Positions 8,668 to 20,572 of a stretch of DNA of 48,722 nt are shown here, piece by piece. Within the stretch, counting starts at the first letter, position 1, and each line of letters opens with the position of its first letter. The position numbers and the translations under genes were made by a program. The stretch comes from Planctomycetaceae bacterium (GTDB taxonomy: Bacteria; Planctomycetota; Planctomycetia; Planctomycetales; Planctomycetaceae). The stretch lies in contig JANQQW010000322.1 in assembly GCA_028284885.1 (NCBI GenBank), positions 1-48,722 on the forward strand, written 5' to 3'. Under the pieces are notes generated by a model. The model searched no databases. It was given only the letters and a program-made list of their open reading frames with translations, and was not told where the DNA came from.

Positions 8668-10659
8668 TCAATCGATTGTCTTCCCGGTCCCGCACTCGGG
8701 CAGGCTGTCGAGGAACAGTCGTCCATAACGTTTCGTGCGGACTCGCGGGTCGAGGACGAACACGTCGCCGGTGTCGCGTCGCGTGCGGATCAGCCGGCCG
8801 AAGCCCTGCTTCAGCTTGATGACCGCCTCGGGGAGCTGGTACTCCATGAACGGGTTGCCGCCGCCGCGGCGGATCGCGTCGAGCCGGGCCTCGAGCAGCG
8901 GGTGGTCGGGCACGCTGAACGGCAGCTTGGTGATGACGACCGTGCGGAGGGCGTCGCCCGGCACGTCGACGCCCTGCCAGAAGCTGTCGGTCCCGAACAG
9001 CACGCCGCCCGCGCTCTTCTTGAACCGCTCGAGCATGAGCGACCGGGGCAGGTCGCCCCCCTGGACGAACAGCGGCCGCTTCCGCTCGGTGAACCACGGC
9101 AGCATCCGGTCGGCGCAGTTCTTCATCATGCGGTAGCTGGTGAACAGCACGAAGACGCCGTCGTCGGTCGCCTCGACGATCCGCCGCAGCCGGTCCTGCA
9201 CCGCGGACTCGTAGACGAGCGGGTTCTCGGTCGGGTCGGGCATCTCGTCGTCGACGACGAGCCGGGCCTGCTCCCGGTAGTCGAACGGGCTGCCGAGCTG
9301 CAGCGTCTCCGTGTTCGACAGGCCGAGGCGTCCCTGCACGAAGCCGAAGTCCCGACGACCGACGGCCAAGGTGGCGGACGTGAGAACGACCGTCGGCACC
9401 GCGTCGAAGAGCTCCTCGCGGAGGATCGGCCCCACGTCGATCGGCGAGCAGACGAGCTTGGTCTGCCGGCCGCCGCGACCGCCCGGTTCGACCCAGTAGA
9501 CCGAGTCCGCGCGTCGTTGTCCGAGCCAGTCGTCGAGTGCGACCGAGGTGCCGATGCAACGTTCCGCCGCCGCGACGAGTTCGATCCGCTGCTCGTCCTT
9601 CTCGATCGACTCGGCGAACTCGACGATCTCCCCGGCGAGCCGACGGAGCGGCGGCGAGACCGGGTTCTCGACCCCCTCGAGCGGCGCGCGGACGCGGCCG
9701 TTCGACCGGGCGTGTCGGTCTCGCCAGTCGCGGACGTCGGCGAAGAACGCGTCACTGGCGAAGCGGATGCGGTCGACGAGCGACTGCAGTTCCCCGAGCT
9801 GGTGGTGGACGAGCAGCCCCTTCTGCGTCCGGTCGTTGTAGAGCTTGCCGAGCAGGTAGTCGATCTGCCCGCTGGAGACCGCGAGCCCCATGTGGTCGCC
9901 GGCGACCGCCTCGACGGTGTGCGCCTCGTCCAGGACGACGACGTCGTAGTCGGGCAGCACCTGGGCCCCCTCGCGGCGGAGGGCGAGGTCCGAGAAGAAG
10001 AGAGCGTGGTTCACGACGAGCAGGTCGGCGTTCCAGACCCGCCGACGGGCCGCGTAGTAGAAGCAGTCGTCGTAGGTGGGGCACTTCCGGCCGAGGCAGT
10101 TCCCGTGCTCGCTGCGGACCTCGTCCCAGACCGTCGGCAGCGGTTGGAACTCGAGGTCCGAACGACTGCCGTCCGACGTGCGGCCGGACCACTCGCGGAT
10201 GCGGCCGAGCTGCTCGACCGGATCCGACTCGTCGAACAACGACCGGGCCCGCTCGCCCGCCCCGGCGGCCCGCCGCAGACTGAGGTAGTTCGACCGCCCC
10301 TTGACGAGCACGGCGGAGAACTCGACGGGGAGGATCGCGTTCAGGAACGGGACGTCCTTCTCGATCAGCTGCTCCTGCAGGCTGATCGTCTGGGTGGAGA
10401 CGACGATGCGACGCCGCTTCGACTCGCCTTCGCCCCTCTCGTGCCCGCGTGAGTCGTGGGCGGCGAGGATCGCCGGGACGAGGTAGGCGAAGCTCTTGCC
10501 GACACCGGTCCCCGCCTCGACGACGAGGTGCCCCTTCTCGTCGATCGCCCGGCGGACGGCCTCGGCCATCTCCAGCTGTTGCGGACGGTGCTCCCAGTGT
10601 TCCAGCCGTTGGGCGATGCGTCCGTCCTCGCCCAGCACGGCTCGTTCGTCGAGGGTCAC
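8668..10659 (-). CDS. DinG/XPD-family ATP-dependent helicase
   Basis: 663 residues from a GTG at 10659 that overlaps the stop of the phosphatase gene upstream (GTGA). Upstream in-frame sequence is the antisense of other genes. Superfamily 2 motifs are clear: Walker A AGTGVGKS at 49-56, STQTISLQEQL (Ia), DEAH at 244-247, and later SFWQGVDVPG and GFGRLIRTRRDTGD. Family members unwind 5'-3' and carry a 4Fe-4S cluster held by four cysteines. Three are present with E. coli-like spacing (Cys188, Cys193, Cys199), but the expected first one, in GRSNYLSLRR, is Ser127. The cluster may therefore be three-coordinated, differently ligated or lost. Position next to a DNA ligase fits repair. Confidence 0.9.
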   Translation of the reverse strand: MTLDERAVLGEDGRIAQRLEHWEHRPQQLEMAEAVRRAIDEKGHLVVEAGTGVGKSFAYLVPAILAAHDSRGHERGEGESKRRRIVVSTQTISLQEQLIEKDVPFLNAILPVEFSAVLVKGRSNYLSLRRAAGAGERARSLFDESDPVEQLGRIREWSGRTSDGSRSDLEFQPLPTVWDEVRSEHGNCLGRKCPTYDDCFYYAARRRVWNADLLVVNHALFFSDLALRREGAQVLPDYDVVVLDEAHTVEAVAGDHMGLAVSSGQIDYLLGKLYNDRTQKGLLVHHQLGELQSLVDRIRFASDAFFADVRDWRDRHARSNGRVRAPLEGVENPVSPPLRRLAGEIVEFAESIEKDEQRIELVAAAERCIGTSVALDDWLGQRRADSVYWVEPGGRGGRQTKLVCSPIDVGPILREELFDAVPTVVLTSATLAVGRRDFGFVQGRLGLSNTETLQLGSPFDYREQARLVVDDEMPDPTENPLVYESAVQDRLRRIVEATDDGVFVLFTSYRMMKNCADRMLPWFTERKRPLFVQGGDLPRSLMLERFKKSAGGVLFGTDSFWQGVDVPGDALRTVVITKLPFSVPDHPLLEARLDAIRRGGGNPFMEYQLPEAVIKLKQGFGRLIRTRRDTGDVFVLDPRVRTKRYGRLFLDSLPECGTGKTID

Positions 10660-12380
10660 GCGGCCCCCTCGGGCAGCCTTCGCACGGCGACGACGCACAT
10701 GTCGTCGGCCTGCCGCCCTCCACCGGTGAACTTCTCGACCTCGACGACGAGTCCTTCCACCGACTCCTCGAGGCTCTCCGGGGCCGTCTCGAGGAACCGG
10801 GCCACGCCCTCGGTGCGGAACAACTCGCGGTTCGCGTCCATCGCCTCGGTCACGCCGTCCGTGTACAGGAACAGGGCGTCGCCGGGCTCGAGCACCAGCT
10901 CCATCTGTTCGTAGTCCTGCTCCTTCACCACGCCGAGCGGCATGCCGGAGAGCTCGGTCGAGAGGATCTCGGTCTTCCCTCCCGCTCGGCGGACGATCGG
11001 CTGCAGGTGGCCGGCGTTCGCCATCGTGACGATACCCGTGGTCGGGTCGATCGCCGCGAGCACGAAGGTGATGAAGCGGTGGCCGAGACCGCCGCTGGCG
11101 ATCTCGCGGTTCAGGCTGGCGAGCGCCTCCGCGAGCGACTCCTGCGACAGCACGTGGTACCGGGCCGCGGAGTACAGCCGGGCCATCAGGAGGGCCGCGG
11201 CAATCCCCTTGCCGGCGACGTCCCCCAGCGAGAAGACGATCCGCCCGTCGGGCAAGGGCAGGTAGTCGAAGTAGTCCCCGCCGATGCTGAGGGCCGCTTC
11301 GTAGTAGTCGTAGAACTCGAGGCCCGGGACGTCGGGGCGTTCCTTCGGGAGGAAGCCCATCTGCACCTGTGTGGCGAACGCGAGCTCGCGGTCCAGGTCG
11401 CGTTGCCGGACGAGTTCCTCGTACAGCGACGAGTTCTCCACGGCGAGCGCGACCTGCGAGGCCACGCTGACGAAGACGTCGAGATCCTCCTGCTTGAACT
11501 GCGAGGCGAGTCCGCGGGAGGCGAGCTGGATCATGCCGCGGCGCACGTCGCCGTTGCCGAGCAGTGGGACGCACATCATCGAACGGAGCCGCGCCTGCGA
11601 GACGCTCTCGCTCTCGTCCCACTGCTTGCTGGCGTCGGCGCTGAGGACGGCCTCTCCCTCGTCGAGCACGTGGTTCACGATGGTCCGGCTGACGCGGACG
11701 CTCTCGTCGTTCTCGTTCCGCTGCCGGGCCGCCTCCACGCGGAGATCGCCGGTGGCGGCGTTGCGGAGGATGACGAACCCCTCGTCCGCCTGCGGAAACA
11801 GCTCGAACAGGGCGTCGAGCGCCGCCGACAGGACGTTCTTCAGGTTGAGGACGTTCGCGACCGCGGAGGAGAGTCGAAGCACCGCACGGAGCTTCTGCTC
11901 GGGCCGCACGTCGAGCCGCAGGGCGGTCGAGGCGACGCTGAGCTTCGACAGGATCGTCGACTCCGCCGACTCGGCGATGTGCGGATGGCTGCCGCCGTCC
12001 AGGTCGAGTTCGATCGTCGCCCCGCGGCTCCCGCTCCCGGGCTCGGCCTCGGCGGGCGGCAGCTCTCGAACGCTGTCGTCCTCCCGCGGGGTGTCGTGGA
12101 AGCGGAACAGGACGTCGCAGATGCGGACCTCGTCGCCGTCGGAGAGTTCGGTCGGCGCCTTGATCTGCGTGCCGTTGACGATCGTGCCGTTGCGGCTGCG
12201 AAGGTCCTGGACGTGGTGCACGCCGAGCCGCGTGCGGGTGACCTGGGCGTGCTGACGGCTGACGGCGGCGTTCTCGAGCACGATCTCCGAGGTGGGATGC
12301 CGGCCGATGACCATGCGGTCCTCGGTCAGCTCGGCAACCCGGCCAACGCGGTCCCCCTTGATGATCTCGAGATGGGCCAA
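10656..12380 (-). CDS. FHA-GAF-SpoIIE/PP2C serine phosphatase (RsbU-like)
   Basis: 574 residues in three modules. Residues 1-95 form an FHA domain (IGRHPTSEI and SRQHAQ, then RNGTIVNG), which in known cases binds phosphothreonine peptides. Residues about 160-310 form a GAF-type sensor. Residues about 350-570 form a SpoIIE-type PP2C phosphatase with IGGDYFDY, SLGDVAGKG and FLYTDGVTEAMD, where the aspartates bind metal. Proteins of this type dephosphorylate anti-sigma-factor antagonists or act in partner-switching; no such partner is encoded in the window. The stop codon overlaps the helicase start, so expression of a signalling phosphatase is coupled to DinG and ligase. The start ATG at 12380 is followed directly by the FHA fold. 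Confidence 0.92.
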   Translation of the reverse strand: MAHLEIIKGDRVGRVAELTEDRMVIGRHPTSEIVLENAAVSRQHAQVTRTRLGVHHVQDLRSRNGTIVNGTQIKAPTELSDGDEVRICDVLFRFHDTPREDDSVRELPPAEAEPGSGSRGATIELDLDGGSHPHIAESAESTILSKLSVASTALRLDVRPEQKLRAVLRLSSAVANVLNLKNVLSAALDALFELFPQADEGFVILRNAATGDLRVEAARQRNENDESVRVSRTIVNHVLDEGEAVLSADASKQWDESESVSQARLRSMMCVPLLGNGDVRRGMIQLASRGLASQFKQEDLDVFVSVASQVALAVENSSLYEELVRQRDLDRELAFATQVQMGFLPKERPDVPGLEFYDYYEAALSIGGDYFDYLPLPDGRIVFSLGDVAGKGIAAALLMARLYSAARYHVLSQESLAEALASLNREIASGGLGHRFITFVLAAIDPTTGIVTMANAGHLQPIVRRAGGKTEILSTELSGMPLGVVKEQDYEQMELVLEPGDALFLYTDGVTEAMDANRELFRTEGVARFLETAPESLEESVEGLVVEVEKFTGGGRQADDMCVVAVRRLPEGAA

Positions 12381-12479
12381 GGCTCGACTCGCTCGAAGCG
12401 GCGTGACGGCGAGGGGCGGCGGAAAGACGGGATTCTACATCCGGCCCCGCTCGAATCGCAAACCGTCGTCGGCGGCGGG

Positions 12480-14351
12480 TCAACGCCTGGAGTTCTCGTC
12501 TCGCCACGCTGCCCGGAGAAAGTCGCCGCGCGTTCTCGCGCCGTCGAGAACCTCCGCGCGGACTCCGGCCCGACGAGCCAACGCCGTCCACTTCGCGCGG
12601 AGTTCGGCGTCGAGTGGCCGGTCGAGTCCGACCGTGTGGCCCGGGAACGCGTGGTAGTACTGGCCTCGCAGGTGTTCGCCGCGTTGGCCGTACTCCCCTT
12701 TCCGTGCATGGAGCCCGTGAAGCCCGCCGAGCGAACCCCACCACTGCACGGCACGAAACTCCACCGCATCCCGCGGCACGTCGCTTGTGTAGATGGTCGC
12801 GGCACCTCGTTCGTGCAGCCGTTCACGGATGCGGGAGGGCGACACGGATTGGATGCCCTGGTCGGTTTCGAGCGCGAGGTGAGCGGCCACGCCCGCCGCC
12901 TGACCGAGCGACATCCAGATCGGCTCCAGCCGCAACGCACAGAAGCCGACGTGCGACGACGAGACGGCCACTGGCACGATCAGGTTCGTCGTTCGCTTCG
13001 GCAGGAGGACACCGTAGGGGATCTGGTAGGGGGCCGTCCGGTGGTAGAACTCGCCGGTGTGCCTGCCGCCGAAGCGCGGGCCCTCGTGACCCGTTCCGTG
13101 GCAGTTCGGCCCGTAGTCCCCCATGGCGACGGCATCCTCGGCGAACCGGGCCCGCGTGCCCCGCTCGTCGTGCTGCTCGACGTGCCGCTGGGTGAAGACG
13201 GTTCGACCGACCATCCGCCGGGCCTCGCGGACGTACAACTGGACGGGCAGGTGGTCCGAGTCCACGAACTCGTCACGACACAGGCCCCACTCTCGAACTT
13301 CGTTCCGAACGGCCTCCGGCACCTGCTCGTCGTTCTGCAGGAAGTACATCGTGCCGACGTTGTGCCGAACGTGTTCGGCGAACAGTCGCGTCCGCGTCTC
13401 GTGGTTCCCGTCCGGCCACTCGTTGTTGATCTGCGGCAGCGAGAGCCGCACGAAGCCGTGCGACATGTCGTTCACGTCGTGCTTGCCGTTCGGCAGCCGC
13501 GGCTCCTGAACCTTGTAGATCGCATCCTTCCGCGACCGGCCCGCCGTCACGTGGAACGCACGCTTCACCTTTCCGCTCTGGAGCAGCTTCAACAGCGGCA
13601 GGTAGTCCGCGCGGTCGTACCCGGCAGGAGCCTCGGGGTAGACGCGGTTCTCGGGGTTCGCGGTCACGGTCAGCCGGAAGTTGTACCCCTGCACGCGGTC
13701 GTCAGCCCGCTCCGGCGCGAGCGACTCCCCGTGCTCGTCACGCCCCTCCCGCCCGACGCGGTACGGCACGCCTGCGGCCGCGAGCAGATCGCCTTCGTAC
13801 GTCGCGTCGACGAAGACTGCCGCCGAGACCGTGACGTCCTCCCCGTCGCCGTCCACGAGTCGTACGGAACCAACTCGAGGTCGACCGGCTTCGACCGCGA
13901 CGTCCACGTCGGCGAGACGGAGCTCCGTTCGCACGGTGACGGAGGGCCACTCGGACAGCATCTCCCGGAAGATCTCGAGACTGACACGCGGCTCCGCATG
14001 CGTTCCGTCGAGCGTCGTCTCGACCTGTGCCGAACCCTCGCCGTACTTCTTCGCGTAGTGGGCCCGCGTCCGGTCCGCCAAGTCGGCGAACGCCCCGGTG
14101 ATGCCCTCGAACGTGCGGAAGTCCGGATGCGAGAGCCCGTTGGTGATCATGCCGCCGATCCGGCGAGTCGGCTCGGCGACGAGAACGGTGTGCCCCTCTC
14201 GCCCCAACTCGACCGCCGCCGCGATGCCTGCGGGTGTCGCCCCGTAGACGACCACGTCGAACTCTCGCTGTTCCCCCTGAACCGTTGGAACCGACACGAG
14301 GAAAGCGACGAGTGCCAGGCCGAACGTCCAACGTCGAGTGAATGCCGTCAT
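12480..14351 (-). CDS. Secreted FAD-dependent oxidoreductase (FAD_oxidored family)
   Basis: 623 residues from the ATG at 14351, which has an AGGTGAGG element just upstream. An N-terminal signal peptide (RRWTFGLALVAFLVSVPTVQG) is followed by the dinucleotide-binding loop VVVYGATPAGIAAAVELG and EPTRRIGGM, typical of the FAD-dependent oxidoreductases common in planctomycetes and Bacteroidetes next to sulfatases and glycosidases. VFVDATYEGDLLAAAGVPY is the second FAD-contacting segment. The substrate is unknown; a sugar- or polyol-related oxidation in the periplasm is an inference from neighbours. The start lies five bases past the stop of the sulfatase gene, so the two are almost certainly one operon. 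An in-frame GTG at 14360 is an alternative start. Confidence 0.88.
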   Translation of the reverse strand: MTAFTRRWTFGLALVAFLVSVPTVQGEQREFDVVVYGATPAGIAAAVELGREGHTVLVAEPTRRIGGMITNGLSHPDFRTFEGITGAFADLADRTRAHYAKKYGEGSAQVETTLDGTHAEPRVSLEIFREMLSEWPSVTVRTELRLADVDVAVEAGRPRVGSVRLVDGDGEDVTVSAAVFVDATYEGDLLAAAGVPYRVGREGRDEHGESLAPERADDRVQGYNFRLTVTANPENRVYPEAPAGYDRADYLPLLKLLQSGKVKRAFHVTAGRSRKDAIYKVQEPRLPNGKHDVNDMSHGFVRLSLPQINNEWPDGNHETRTRLFAEHVRHNVGTMYFLQNDEQVPEAVRNEVREWGLCRDEFVDSDHLPVQLYVREARRMVGRTVFTQRHVEQHDERGTRARFAEDAVAMGDYGPNCHGTGHEGPRFGGRHTGEFYHRTAPYQIPYGVLLPKRTTNLIVPVAVSSSHVGFCALRLEPIWMSLGQAAGVAAHLALETDQGIQSVSPSRIRERLHERGAATIYTSDVPRDAVEFRAVQWWGSLGGLHGLHARKGEYGQRGEHLRGQYYHAFPGHTVGLDRPLDAELRAKWTALARRAGVRAEVLDGARTRGDFLRAAWRDENSRR

Positions 14352-14356
14352 CAACC

Positions 14357-15931
14357 TCACCTCGCTCCACTTCCGCGTCGGACGGGCCATGTTTCCACAC
14401 CGGACTGCTTGGCCCACGTCGACCACTTCGTCGCCAGTGCATTCACGCGCTCGGGGTGATCCGCGGCGAGGTCCCGAGTCTCGGTGCGGTCGGCGGAGAG
14501 ATCGTACAGCTCCCAGGGTTGCCGGTGCGAGGCGACGAGCTTCCAGTCCCCGTCCCGGACGGCTCCGTTCCCCTGATGCTCCCAGTACAGCCCGTCGCGG
14601 TCGATCTCTTCGCCACGGAACGCCGAGACGAGACTGCGGCCCGCGACCGGGATCGTCGGCTTGCCGTTCCGTTCGGCCGGGTACTCGGCCCGGGCGAGTT
14701 CGAGGCAGGTCGGCATCAGGTCGATCACGTGCCCCGGCTCCCGCTCCAGTTCGCCTCGCCGCTTCAGCCCGGCCGGCCAGTGGACGACCAGCGGCGTCGA
14801 GATGCCCCCCTCGTGGGTGCTCATCTTGAACTTGCGGAACGGCGTGTCGCTGACGTTCGCCCACTCCAGACCGGCGCTGGCGTACGTTCGCCCGGTGCCG
14901 ATCGGCTGCGACTTGTCGCCCCGGCGAAAGCCCCCAGGTCCGCCCTCGGCCGAGCAGCCGTTGTCCGAGAGGAACATCACGACGGTGTTCTCGAAGACGC
15001 CGTTCCGCTTCAGGCAGTCGACGAGCCGACCCATGTTCTGGTCGATGCAGTCGATCTGCGCCGCGTAGACCGCCATGCGGTGCGCCAGGTCGGTCCGCTT
15101 CTCCTTCGAGAGGCTCTTCCACGGCTTCACCTGCGGGTGCGGCGGGCTGAGCGGCCAGTCCGCGTCGACGAGACCCGACTCGCGTTGCCGCTGAAACCGC
15201 TTCGCCCTGATCTCGTCCCAGCCGACGTCGTACCGGCCGGCGTACTTCGCAATGTCGTCCGGCTTCGCCTGCAACGGCCAGTGCGGGGCGATGTGGGCGA
15301 GGTACAGGAAGAACGGCTCGTCCGTCTTCGCCGCTTCGTCCACGAAGCGAACGGCGTAGTCCGTGAACAGGTCGGTCACGTACCCGTCGTCCGGGAAGTC
15401 GACGACGTCGTTGCCGAGCGTGACGAACCGCTTGCGAAACTCGATCGCCTCCTTGAAGTAGAAGCCGCCGCCGGAGGGGGTGCCGAAGTACCGGTCGAAC
15501 CCGCGGTCGAGCGGCCACCTCCCGCGGTCGGATCCGACGTGCCACTTGCCGGTCGCCAGCGTGCGGTAGCCGGCCGGCTTGAGTGCCTCGGCAATCGTCA
15601 GGCAGCGGTCGTTCAGGTACCCCTGGTACGACGGCCGTCCGAGGTCGCCCACCATGTGGCCGATACCGGCCTGGTGCTGGTACAGCCCGGTCAGCAGGGC
15701 CGCCCGCGTGGGGCAGCAGCGGGCCGTGTTGTAGAACTGCGTGAACCGGAGACCGTTCGCCGCGAGCCGGTCGACGTGGGGCGTCTCGATCTCGCTGCCA
15801 TAGCAGCCGAGGTCCGAGTAGCCCATGTCGTCGGCCATCACGATCACGATGTTCGGCCGCTCCGCAGCGGGCAGGGCGTCCGAACCGACGAGCAGGGTCG
15901 CCAGCAGCACCAGCAGGCGTCGACGGTTCAC
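14357..15931 (-). CDS. Secreted arylsulfatase (type I, formylglycine)
   Basis: 524 residues. A signal peptide (RRLLVLLATLLVGSDALPA) precedes the sulfatase start RPNIVIVMADDMGY. The sulfatase signature CCPTRAALLTG gives a catalytic cysteine at 72 in a CxPxR motif; in active enzymes it is converted to formylglycine. HVGSDRG, FLSDNGCSAEGG and the late GNGAVRDGDWKL segments complete the family pattern. The length is usual for planctomycete arylsulfatases. It would hydrolyse sulfate esters outside the cytoplasm. It is followed with a five-base gap by the FAD oxidoreductase and preceded by the DUF1501 gene 22 bases away, so it belongs to a sulfated-substrate catabolic operon. Confidence 0.94.
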   Translation of the reverse strand: MNRRRLLVLLATLLVGSDALPAAERPNIVIVMADDMGYSDLGCYGSEIETPHVDRLAANGLRFTQFYNTARCCPTRAALLTGLYQHQAGIGHMVGDLGRPSYQGYLNDRCLTIAEALKPAGYRTLATGKWHVGSDRGRWPLDRGFDRYFGTPSGGGFYFKEAIEFRKRFVTLGNDVVDFPDDGYVTDLFTDYAVRFVDEAAKTDEPFFLYLAHIAPHWPLQAKPDDIAKYAGRYDVGWDEIRAKRFQRQRESGLVDADWPLSPPHPQVKPWKSLSKEKRTDLAHRMAVYAAQIDCIDQNMGRLVDCLKRNGVFENTVVMFLSDNGCSAEGGPGGFRRGDKSQPIGTGRTYASAGLEWANVSDTPFRKFKMSTHEGGISTPLVVHWPAGLKRRGELEREPGHVIDLMPTCLELARAEYPAERNGKPTIPVAGRSLVSAFRGEEIDRDGLYWEHQGNGAVRDGDWKLVASHRQPWELYDLSADRTETRDLAADHPERVNALATKWSTWAKQSGVETWPVRRGSGAR

Positions 15932-15953
15932 GGCGTTCTCCTCGTCCCGGCGG

Positions 15954-17407
<1,454 letters not shown>

Positions 17408-17411
<4 letters not shown>

Positions 17412-20400
17412 GGTTTGGTGATCGCCTCGTCGACGTTCATCAGGGCTCGGGCGACGAGCGTCCACGCAGCCTGCCGAGCGTCCGCACCCGGACCGCCGAG
17501 AGTCGCGGCGTCGAGTTCGCCCTTCTGCAGTCGGCCGAGCTGGTTCTCGAAGTACTCAATTAGCACCGTTCGCTCGCTTTCCGTCGTCGGCCGTGTCAGC
17601 AGCCGTCGGAACAGCCACTCGAGTCGTACTTCCCGCGAAGCGTCCGCACGTTGTGCCGTCCGACGGCCCAGTTCGCGAGCCGGTTCGAGGAACAACTCGT
17701 CGTTCAGCATCGTCAACGCCTGGAGCGGCGTGTTGCTGCGGTCGCGACGGGCGATGCAGTTCTCCCCGGTGGGGCCGTCGAACGCCGTGTATGCGGCGAA
17801 CGGGGCCGTTCGCTTCGAGAACGTGTACAGCGACCGGCGGTACCGGTCCGGCCCCTTCGAGGTGGGCCACCGGAAGCCGCCGTAGGCGAGAGCCGTCACG
17901 CTGGCGGGCTGGGGCGGGTAGACGCTCGGACCGCCGAGTCGCTCGGCGAGCAGGCCGCTCGAGGCGAGCAGGGCGTCGCGAATCGTCTCGGCGTCCAGCC
18001 GGTGTCGCGGCCCGCGGGCCAGCAACCGGTTCGACGGGTCTCGGTCGAGCAGGGCGGGGGTCAGCCGCGACGACTGGCGGTACGTCGCACTCGTGACGAT
18101 CAGTCGGTGCAGCCGCTTCGTCGACCACCCGTTCTCGACGAACTCGACCGCCAGCCAGTCCAGCAGATCGGGATGCGTCGGCGGCTCGGACTGGGTGCCG
18201 AAGTCGCCGCTCGTGCGAACGAGACCAGCCCCGAAGAACTCACGCCAAGCGCGGTTCACCGCCACGCGGGCCGCCAGCGGGTTCTCGTCGCCGACCAGCC
18301 ACCTCGCGAACGTCAGTCGGTTGGCCGGTTCGTCGGCCGGCAGAGCCGGGAGGAAGGCCGGCACGCCGCCGGTCACCTCTTCTCGCGGACTCAGGTACTC
18401 GCCCCGGTGACGCCGGTGCGTGACTCGCGGGTTGTCCGGCTCACGTTCGTCGAGCACCATCGTCGTCGGGAAGGCCGGGCGTCTCCGTCGCAGCGCGTCG
18501 ATCCGCTTCCGTGCCTCCGCGAGTTGTGGGGCGACCCGGAGGAAGTGTGCCCGGACCTCGCGACGCTCTTCGGCGGTCCAGCCTTCCGAATCTCGGGCGA
18601 GCAGTCTTTCGACGTCGGACGGAGTCGCGGTCGCTTGCGGCACGTTCACGGCCGAGGTCCCCGAGAAGCGGAAGCGGCCCAGGCTGGCGGCGAAGTGCCG
18701 TTCGAACAGCATCTCGACCTCGAGTTCTCCGTCGATCTCGAGCGGCTCGGCCAACTGCAGGACGAGCACTTGCCGCTCGCCCTCGCGGCCGGAGGTCGAC
18801 CAGCCGGTGCTCCCTTCGCCGTCGAGGACGTTCCCGGCGTTCGCGTTCCCGCTGCCGACGCTGATCTTGCCGTACGAGTGCGAGGCCGTCGCGAAGCGGA
18901 CCGGGCGGTCGCCGACGCGGGCGGTCACCTCGCTGAGGAAGAAGTCCCCCTTGCGTCCCTCGTAGAACGCGCGTCCCGGGCCGCGGGCCGGCAGTCGGTC
19001 GTCCGGTAGGACCTCCAGGCGGATCGCCGTCAACGGTGTCGGCAGTTGCTTCAACGAGAATCGCAGCGTGAAGACGTCCCGTTTCGTGACGTCGCCGGTG
19101 GAGAGCACGGAACCGTCGTCGAGCACCCGCAGCCGCGGAAGGTTCGACTCCGCCGAGACCGGGCGGATCACGTCCCACTCGACGACCTCCTTCCGCATCG
19201 ACTCGATCCAAGCGGTGAAGGCCGCCTCCAGGTTTCGCCGCCGCCGTTCCGGATCGGTCCCGTCACCGTCGTCCGGCGGGAACGCGTTCGGCAGTTCGGC
19301 CTCCAGTCGGGCGATCTGCTCGTCGACCGCGGCCCGCCGTGCGGCGATCTCCGGGTCTCGGACGATCAGGTCCGGCTCGTTCGCGTTGTCGAGCAGGGCC
19401 ATCAGGCGGTAGTAGTCGGTGTGCGAGATCGGGTCGTACTTGTGGGTGTGGCACTGGGCGCAGCCGGTCGTCAGCCCGAGCCAGACGACGCCCGTCGTCG
19501 CGACGCGATCGACCATCGCGTGGAAGCGGTACTCGAGCGGGTCGATGCCGCCCTCCTCGTTGAGCATCGTGTTGCGGTGGAAGCCGGTCGCGATCCGCTG
19601 CTCCTCCGTCGCCTCCGGGAGCATGTCGCCGGCGAGCTGCTCGACGGTGAACCGGTCGTACGGCCGGTCCTCGTTGACCGCGTCGACGACGTAGTCGCGG
19701 TACGGCCAGATCGATCGGGCACGGTCCTTCTCGTAGCCGTTCGTGTCCGCGTAGCGAGCGAGGTCCAGCCACTCGCGGGCCCAGCGTTCCCCGTACCGCG
19801 GCGAGGCCAGCAGCCGGTCCACGGCTCGCTCGTACGCGCCCGGCGACGTGTCGGCGACGAACGCCTCGACCTCGTCGATCGTCGGCGGCAACCCGGTCAA
19901 GTCGAGTGAAACCCGCCGCAGCAACGTGTACCGGTCCGCCTCGGGCGAAGGCTTCACCCCGGCCCGTTCGAGACGTGCGAGCACGAACCGGTCGACCGGG
20001 TTGCGGCTCCAACCGGTCTCGTCGACGCGCGGGACGGACGGACGCTTCGGCGGGACGAACGCCCAGTGCCGTTCGTACTTCGCCCCGGCGGCGATCCACT
20101 TCTTCAGCAACTCCCGCTGCTCGACCGAGAGTGCTTCCCCTGCCTCCGGCGGCGGCATCCGCTCGAACTCGTCGGTCGAGTCGATGCGGGCGACGACCTC
20201 GCTCGCCTCCGGCTTCCCCGGAACGATCGCCTTCGACTTCACTGCGTCGCCGCGAACGTCGAGCCGCAGGTCGGCCTCGCGAGACTCCGCGTCCGGGCCG
20301 TGGCAGGGGAAGCAATGCCGCGCGAGCAACGGCTGCACGTCACGGACGAAGGAGACCGGGGGCTCGTCGGCCGCACGAGTCGTCGCCGCGGCGGCCACCA

Positions 20401-20428
20401 TCGTCAACAGGAGAAGAGACGTCCGCAT
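17408..20428 (-). CDS. Planctomycete cytochrome c / DUF1549 / DUF1553 protein
   Basis: About 1006 residues from the ATG at 20428 (MRTSLLLL), chosen because a signal peptide begins there; an in-frame start at 20476 is possible. After the signal comes a PSCyt1 heme-c module with CFPCH (Cys39, Cys42, His43). Then DUF1549 (YERHWAFVPPKRPSVP onward, with LDLTGLPPT and YGERWAREWLDLARYADTNG). A long central beta-rich insert follows and the C-terminal DUF1553 with VNRAWREFFGAGLV, HPDLLDWLAVEF and LLARGPRHRLDAE. Family members are secreted and the heme points to electron transfer, but function is unproved. It heads the cluster with DUF1501, sulfatase and FAD oxidoreductase, so a role in oxidative sulfated-glycan breakdown is an inference. 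Confidence 0.93.
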
Positions 20429-20572
20429 GTTCGCCCGTCGGTTCCCGTTCGAGTCGGATTGGCTCTCGACCTTCAACCGTAGGTGCGCGACCGGGGCGTG
20501 GCAATCGTGCGCTTGCCATCAACCGCACGGTCGGACACCCTGATCCCAGTCCACCCGCACTCGGAGATGCCC

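Noticed and set aside
7522..14459. Long plus-strand frames across the ligase, helicase and phosphatase genes
   Set aside because: Low-complexity shadow of the minus-strand genes with no family motifs or ribosome-binding sites.
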